Under the pieces are notes generated by a model. That model had not been told where the DNA came from and did not search any database. It worked only from the letters and a program-made list of their open reading frames with translations. The position numbers were made by a program, and so were the translations under genes. DNA of 18,393 bases from Deltaproteobacteria bacterium UBA2385 (GTDB lineage Bacteria; Myxococcota_A; UBA796; UBA2385). The stretch is taken from contig DDSR01000181.1 of the NCBI GenBank assembly GCA_002343455.1, forward strand, positions 1 to 18,393. Reading direction: 5' to 3'. Positions 15,091 to 18,393 of this stretch are shown piece by piece (within the stretch, counting starts at the first letter, position 1; each line of letters begins with the position of its first letter).

Positions 15091-15306
15091 GTGCTCGTCT
15101 GCCTGTGTCACGCCGTCAGCGACCGAGATCTCGACACCATGGTCGAGCAGGGCTGCAGCACGGTCTCCCAGCTCTCGCGCCGTTGCGGAGCCGGGGCCGA
15201 CTGCGGCGCCTGCGTCCGTGACCTCGCCCGCGGCATTCGCCAGCGCAAGCGACGCGCCAGCGAATCGGACTGCGAAGCGATGGACCTCGCGCTGGCCGCC
15301 CGATAG
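15091..15306 (+). CDS. bfd: Bacterioferritin-associated ferredoxin Bfd
   Basis: Bfd is a small [2Fe-2S] ferredoxin that reduces the core of bacterioferritin so that stored iron can be released. The 71-residue product has the family's N-terminal CLC (Cys4, Cys6 when the GTG is residue 1) and the second pair CGAC in GADCGACV, giving the four cluster ligands; an extra Cys precedes them (RRCGAG). The C-terminus is longer and more basic (IRQRKRR) than in E. coli Bfd. The start is GTG 15091: GGAGGA at 15081-15086 is correctly spaced, and translation from there gives MLVCLCHAV, the usual family start. The ATG at 15055 would add twelve residues and lie inside the putative promoter. bfr follows after 25 bp, the classical bfd-bfr arrangement. 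Confidence 0.9.
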   Translation: MLVCLCHAVSDRDLDTMVEQGCSTVSQLSRRCGAGADCGACVRDLARGIRQRKRRASESDCEAMDLALAAR

Positions 15307-15331
15307 GGACCCGGCCCACCCAGGAGGCCTC

Positions 15332-15826
15332 ATGGCCAGCAAGAGCAAGGACGGTCGCCCCGTCGACCCGCGCGTCATCAAGGCCCTCAACGAGGTCATC
15401 ACGGCCGAGCTGACCGCAATCAACCAGTACTTCCTGCACGCGAAGATGTGCAAGGACTGGGGCTTCTCCCGGCTGGCCGGCAAGATCCGCGCCGAGAGCA
15501 TCGACGAGATGAAGCACGCCGATCAGCTCATCGAGCGGGTCCTGTACCTGGGCGGGATCCCCAATGTGCAGAAGCTCGGCAAGATCAACATCGGCGAGAC
15601 GGTGCTGGAGCAGTTCAAGAGCGATCTCGCCCTCGAGCACGAGGCCCTTCCTCGCCTCAACCAGGCCATCGCGCTCTGCGTCGAGGTCGGGGACAACGGC
15701 ACCCGCGCCATGCTGGAGGAGATCCTCTGCAGCGAGGAGGAGCACACCGACTGGCTGGAGACCCAGCTGGAGCTGATCCGCCAGCTCGGGCTGGAGAACT
15801 ACCTCGCCCAGCAGATGGGCGACTGA
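15332..15826 (+). CDS. bfr: Bacterioferritin
   Basis: Bacterioferritin is a 24-subunit haem-containing ferritin that oxidises and stores iron in the cytoplasm. The 164-residue product has the usual length (about 158) plus a short N-terminal extension. All ferroxidase ligands are visible: Glu26, Glu59, His62, Glu102, Glu135 and His138. The haem-binding Met is Met60 in SIDEMKHAD. Other blocks such as [17 protein letters not shown] and [12 protein letters not shown] match the family closely. AGGAGG (15322-15327) precedes ATG 15332; the frame opens further upstream only within bfd. With bfd directly before it, the pair covers iron deposition and reductive release. The last 28 bases overlap the convergent DUF309 gene. 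Confidence 0.96.
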   Translation: MASKSKDGRPVDPRVIKALNEVITAELTAINQYFLHAKMCKDWGFSRLAGKIRAESIDEMKHADQLIERVLYLGGIPNVQKLGKINIGETVLEQFKSDLALEHEALPRLNQAIALCVEVGDNGTRAMLEEILCSEEEHTDWLETQLELIRQLGLENYLAQQMGD

Positions 15827-16374
15827 GGGCGCCCCAGCAGCGGGTAGCCGCCCTCTGATGCGGCCCGCTCCAGCTCCCGGACGGTGAGGGGCAGCTCCAC
15901 GCCCATCGTCCGGGGACCGAGCTGCTCGGCGGCCAGGCGCAGGCGATCGACCGCGCGGTCATGCAGTCGCTGGGCCGCTCGAGCCTCGCCGAGCTGCCGC
16001 TTCAAGACGCTGGCCGCCGCCTGGATCAGCCCCTGGGCGAGCCCGGCGGCCGGGTGTGCCCGTGGGATGTTGTGCCAGAGCGCCTCGACGACCTCGTGGC
16101 TCTCCCAGTAGAAGCGCTGGTCGAAGAGGTCCAGGCCGTGGCCCCAGCGGCCGTCGACCTCCCAGTCCTCGACCCGCCACGGGGACGGGCGAGGGGCGGA
16201 GCCGTCGGTGAACAGGTGCCCCCCGGGCTGGCGAAAGGGGTGCGGACCATGACCCGGCAGGTAGCGCCAGGGCGGCAGCGCCAGCTCGGGGCGGCGCAGC
16301 GGGGGAGCCGGATCCGGCGCGGGGATGATCTCAGCGAGGGGCCCCACAGGCGGCCGGATCGCCGCCGGGCTCAC
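15799..16374 (-). CDS. DUF309 family protein
   Basis: This 191-residue protein has a C-terminal DUF309 domain at about residues 78-165. The signature is [20 protein letters not shown] (W90-E91-x-H93-E94-x2-E97-x2-W100), followed by [15 protein letters not shown]. The family is a small helical bundle of unknown function with conserved Trp, His and Glu residues. Residues 1-75 are Pro-rich and not part of the known domain. The start is GTG at 16374: its bases overlap the stop of the PLP-enzyme gene as GTGA, the usual sign of translational coupling. The open frame continues upstream to 16647 but only inside the other gene. Its 3' end overlaps bfr by 28 bp on the opposite strand. A role beside the PLP enzyme is inferred from coupling only. 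Confidence 0.82.
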   Translation of the reverse strand: MSPAAIRPPVGPLAEIIPAPDPAPPLRRPELALPPWRYLPGHGPHPFRQPGGHLFTDGSAPRPSPWRVEDWEVDGRWGHGLDLFDQRFYWESHEVVEALWHNIPRAHPAAGLAQGLIQAAASVLKRQLGEARAAQRLHDRAVDRLRLAAEQLGPRTMGVELPLTVRELERAASEGGYPLLGRPQSPICWAR

Positions 16375-18092
16375 CGACGCAGCTCGGCGAGCGCCTCGAT
16401 CGGCAGCGGGAACCAGCGCAAGCGCTCGAACTCCAGGTCGAGGCTCGGCTCGACCGGCTCCGAGGCGAGGCCGCCACACGGGTCCGCCTCCAGGCGCCGG
16501 ACCAGGGCCAGCGCCTCGGCCAGGTAGCGCTCCAGGACCCGCTCGGGCTCCCGCTGGTGGCGAGAGGGGAATTCCATGGTGCCCTCGAGGTAGCTGATCT
16601 CGGAGAGGCTGGTCGTCGGCTGGATCGGGCCTCCCCGGTGGCGCCACATTCCGGTCCGAGGGCAGAAGTCGTAGAGCGGCAGCAGCTTCCAGCCGTGCTC
16701 GGCGATGAACGACACCGCGTCGAGGATGAAGCGAAAGGCCGTCTCGCTGATGAAGTAGTTGAAGTTGACCCGCACCCAGCCCGGCTTGATGCCCTCGCAG
16801 CCGGCCAGGATCTCCTGCTCGAACTCGCGGCTGGTCTCCAGGTCGATGCCCAACAGGCGGTGGCCGTAGGGCCCCGCGCAGGAGCAGCCGCCGCGGCTCT
16901 GCACGCCAAAGAGGTCGTTGAGCAAGGCGACGACGAAGTTGTGGTGCAGGCGGCGGCTGCCGTGCTGGATGACGAAGGAGACGATCGAGAGGCGCCAGGC
17001 GTCGGGGTTGCCCAGGATGCGGATGTGCGGGTTGCCCGACCAGGTCGAGATCGCCCGGCGGATGAATTCGTGCTCCTTCGCCTGGATGGTCGCCTCGCCG
17101 ACGGACTCCTTGAGCTGGAAGACCAGCCCGGCCCGGATCGACTCGATGATCGCCGGGGTGCCGCCCTCCTCCCGATGCTCGACGTCGTCCAGGTAGCGGT
17201 GCTCCAGGGGGTTGACGTAGGCGACCGTGCCGCCGCCGGGCGAGGCCGGCACCCGGTTGGTGAAGAGCGCGCGCTTGGCGACGAGGATGCCCGGCGTGCC
17301 CGGCCCGCCGATGAACTTGTGGGGGCTGAGGAAGATCGCGTCCTTGTAGGCGAGGTGCCCGTCGGGCCCCGGGTCGTGCAGGTTCATCTCGATCTTGACG
17401 TAGGGCCCGGCCGCCGCGAAGTCCCAGAAGGAGAGGGCGCCGTACTGATGCAGCAAGGTGGCGACCTGCGCGGTGTTGCTGCCGATACCGGTGACATTGC
17501 TGGCCGCTGAGAAGCTGCCGATCTTCAGCGGGCGATGCTGGTAGCGCCGCAGCGCGGCCTCCAGCGCCGGGAGGCTGGCCCGGCCGTCCTCGTCCTCGGG
17601 GATGACGACCACCTCGCAGATGCTCTCCCGCCAGGGCAGCTCGTTGCTGTGGTGCTCGAAGGGGCCCACGAAGACCACCGGGCGCTCTTCGGCGGGGATC
17701 AAGGCGCTCAGCCCGAACCGCGCGTCAAGCTCGGCGGGGATGCGCAGGTTCATGCAGTCGACCAGCTTGTTGATCGCCCCGGTCGCCCCGCTGCCGGTGA
17801 AGAGCACGACATCGTCCTCGCTCGCCCCGACCGCCCGCCGGATGATCTCCCGCGCCTCGGCTCGGAAGCGCGTCGTCTGCAGGCCTGTCCCGCTGCTCTC
17901 GGTGTGCGTGTTGGCGTACAGCGGCATCACCTCCTCGCGGATGAAGTCCTCGATGAAGGCCAGCGACCGCCCCGAGGCGGTGTAGTCGGCGTAGGTGATG
18001 CGCCGCGGACCGAAGGGCCCCGGGATGACATGATCGCGCCCGATGACCGCGTTGCGGATGGTCTCGATCAGGCGCTCGCGCGTCTCAGGCAT
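16371..18092 (-). CDS. Class-V aminotransferase fold PLP enzyme (cysteine-desulfurase-like)
   Basis: The 573-residue protein has a fold-type I PLP domain related to cysteine desulfurases and the N-terminal part of molybdenum cofactor sulfurases. Visible elements are TGSGATGAINK (phosphate-binding turn), FEHHSNELPW, the PLP-ring Asp in FWDFAAAGPYV (Asp224), the Schiff-base Lys in SPHKFIGGPGTPG (Lys259), and the loop RGGCSCAGPYGH (Cys403, Cys405) at the place of the catalytic Cys of desulfurases. It is longer than SufS/IscS (about 400), with roughly 150 extra C-terminal residues, so it belongs to a distinct branch whose substrate is not known to me. The start at ATG 18092 is preferred over 18116 because GGGGAG precedes it. 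It sits 52 bp after the EttA-like gene and is coupled to the DUF309 gene. Confidence 0.88.
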   Translation of the reverse strand: MPETRERLIETIRNAVIGRDHVIPGPFGPRRITYADYTASGRSLAFIEDFIREEVMPLYANTHTESSGTGLQTTRFRAEAREIIRRAVGASEDDVVLFTGSGATGAINKLVDCMNLRIPAELDARFGLSALIPAEERPVVFVGPFEHHSNELPWRESICEVVVIPEDEDGRASLPALEAALRRYQHRPLKIGSFSAASNVTGIGSNTAQVATLLHQYGALSFWDFAAAGPYVKIEMNLHDPGPDGHLAYKDAIFLSPHKFIGGPGTPGILVAKRALFTNRVPASPGGGTVAYVNPLEHRYLDDVEHREEGGTPAIIESIRAGLVFQLKESVGEATIQAKEHEFIRRAISTWSGNPHIRILGNPDAWRLSIVSFVIQHGSRRLHHNFVVALLNDLFGVQSRGGCSCAGPYGHRLLGIDLETSREFEQEILAGCEGIKPGWVRVNFNYFISETAFRFILDAVSFIAEHGWKLLPLYDFCPRTGMWRHRGGPIQPTTSLSEISYLEGTMEFPSRHQREPERVLERYLAEALALVRRLEADPCGGLASEPVEPSLDLEFERLRWFPLPIEALAELRR

Positions 18093-18144
18093 GGCAGCTC
18101 CCCATGGGTCCACCATAGCCGCTCTCTCTCCCGCCCGAAGATGC

Positions 18145-18393
<249 letters not shown>

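Noticed and set aside
16375..16647. Upstream extension of the DUF309 gene
   Set aside because: It would overlap the PLP-enzyme coding region by 270 bp; GTGA coupling at 16374 explains the start.
18093..18116. ATG 18116 as the PLP-enzyme start
   Set aside because: Less likely than 18092, which has GGGGAG at proper spacing; not excluded.

Overview
The window is GC-rich, densely coding bacterial chromosome. It has many GTG/ATG starts, short gaps and several overlapping gene ends. The Asp/Cys-rich surface proteins, the Cys-rich lipoprotein pattern and the C-terminal 'Cys + hydrophobic helix + Arg cluster' anchors point to a Myxococcota-like (former Deltaproteobacteria) organism. That assignment is an inference from protein style, not from a marker gene. 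No rRNA, tRNA, insertion sequence, prophage or CRISPR array was seen.

Layout. At 1-200 there is a non-coding leader with three copies of a 10-bp motif, two of them forming a 15-bp inverted repeat. At 201-1787(+) is an unrecognised 528-residue protein, convergent with an SDR oxidoreductase (1792-2721, -). At 2744-3331(+) is an unrecognised exported or membrane-associated protein with a Pro-rich tail, convergent with a small Cys-rich lipoprotein (3355-3774, -). A 25-bp near-perfect palindrome lies in the divergent gap before recN (3860-5554, +). recN overlaps a MutT-type Nudix gene (5551-5952) by ATGA, and a lipoprotein-like helical protein follows (6001-6738).

The most distinctive region is 6758-15001. 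A minus-strand operon runs from an OmpA-domain outer-membrane protein (12363-10705) into three consecutive thrombospondin type 3 (TSP3) repeat proteins (10702-9452, 9455-8139, 8068-6758). Successive genes are separated by +2, -4 (ATGA) and about 70 bases. All three TSP3 proteins have a signal peptide, a shared N-terminal domain with an EF-hand-like loop, 10-12 Ca-binding-type CDxC repeats, and a shared C-terminal anchor (RRIRGGAxSC, hydrophobic helix, Arg cluster). Two of them are recent tandem duplicates. Divergent to the operon is an 846-residue lipoprotein with six MopE-type Asp/Cys modules and a seven-repeat FG-GAP (integrin-like) propeller. I infer a calcium-dependent cell-surface assembly: an OmpA-type anchor, three repeat-rod proteins and a partner lipoprotein. 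This is the best candidate for an undescribed system here.

At 15091-15826(+) is an iron-storage pair: bacterioferritin-associated ferredoxin (bfd, GTG start) and bacterioferritin (bfr), behind a possible promoter with a Fur-like imperfect dyad and directly after a strong terminator. On the minus strand, the 3' end of an EttA-type ABC-F gene (to the window edge) is followed by a class-V PLP enzyme (cysteine-desulfurase fold) and a DUF309 protein coupled to it by GTGA. The DUF309 gene's 3' end overlaps that of bfr by 28 bp.
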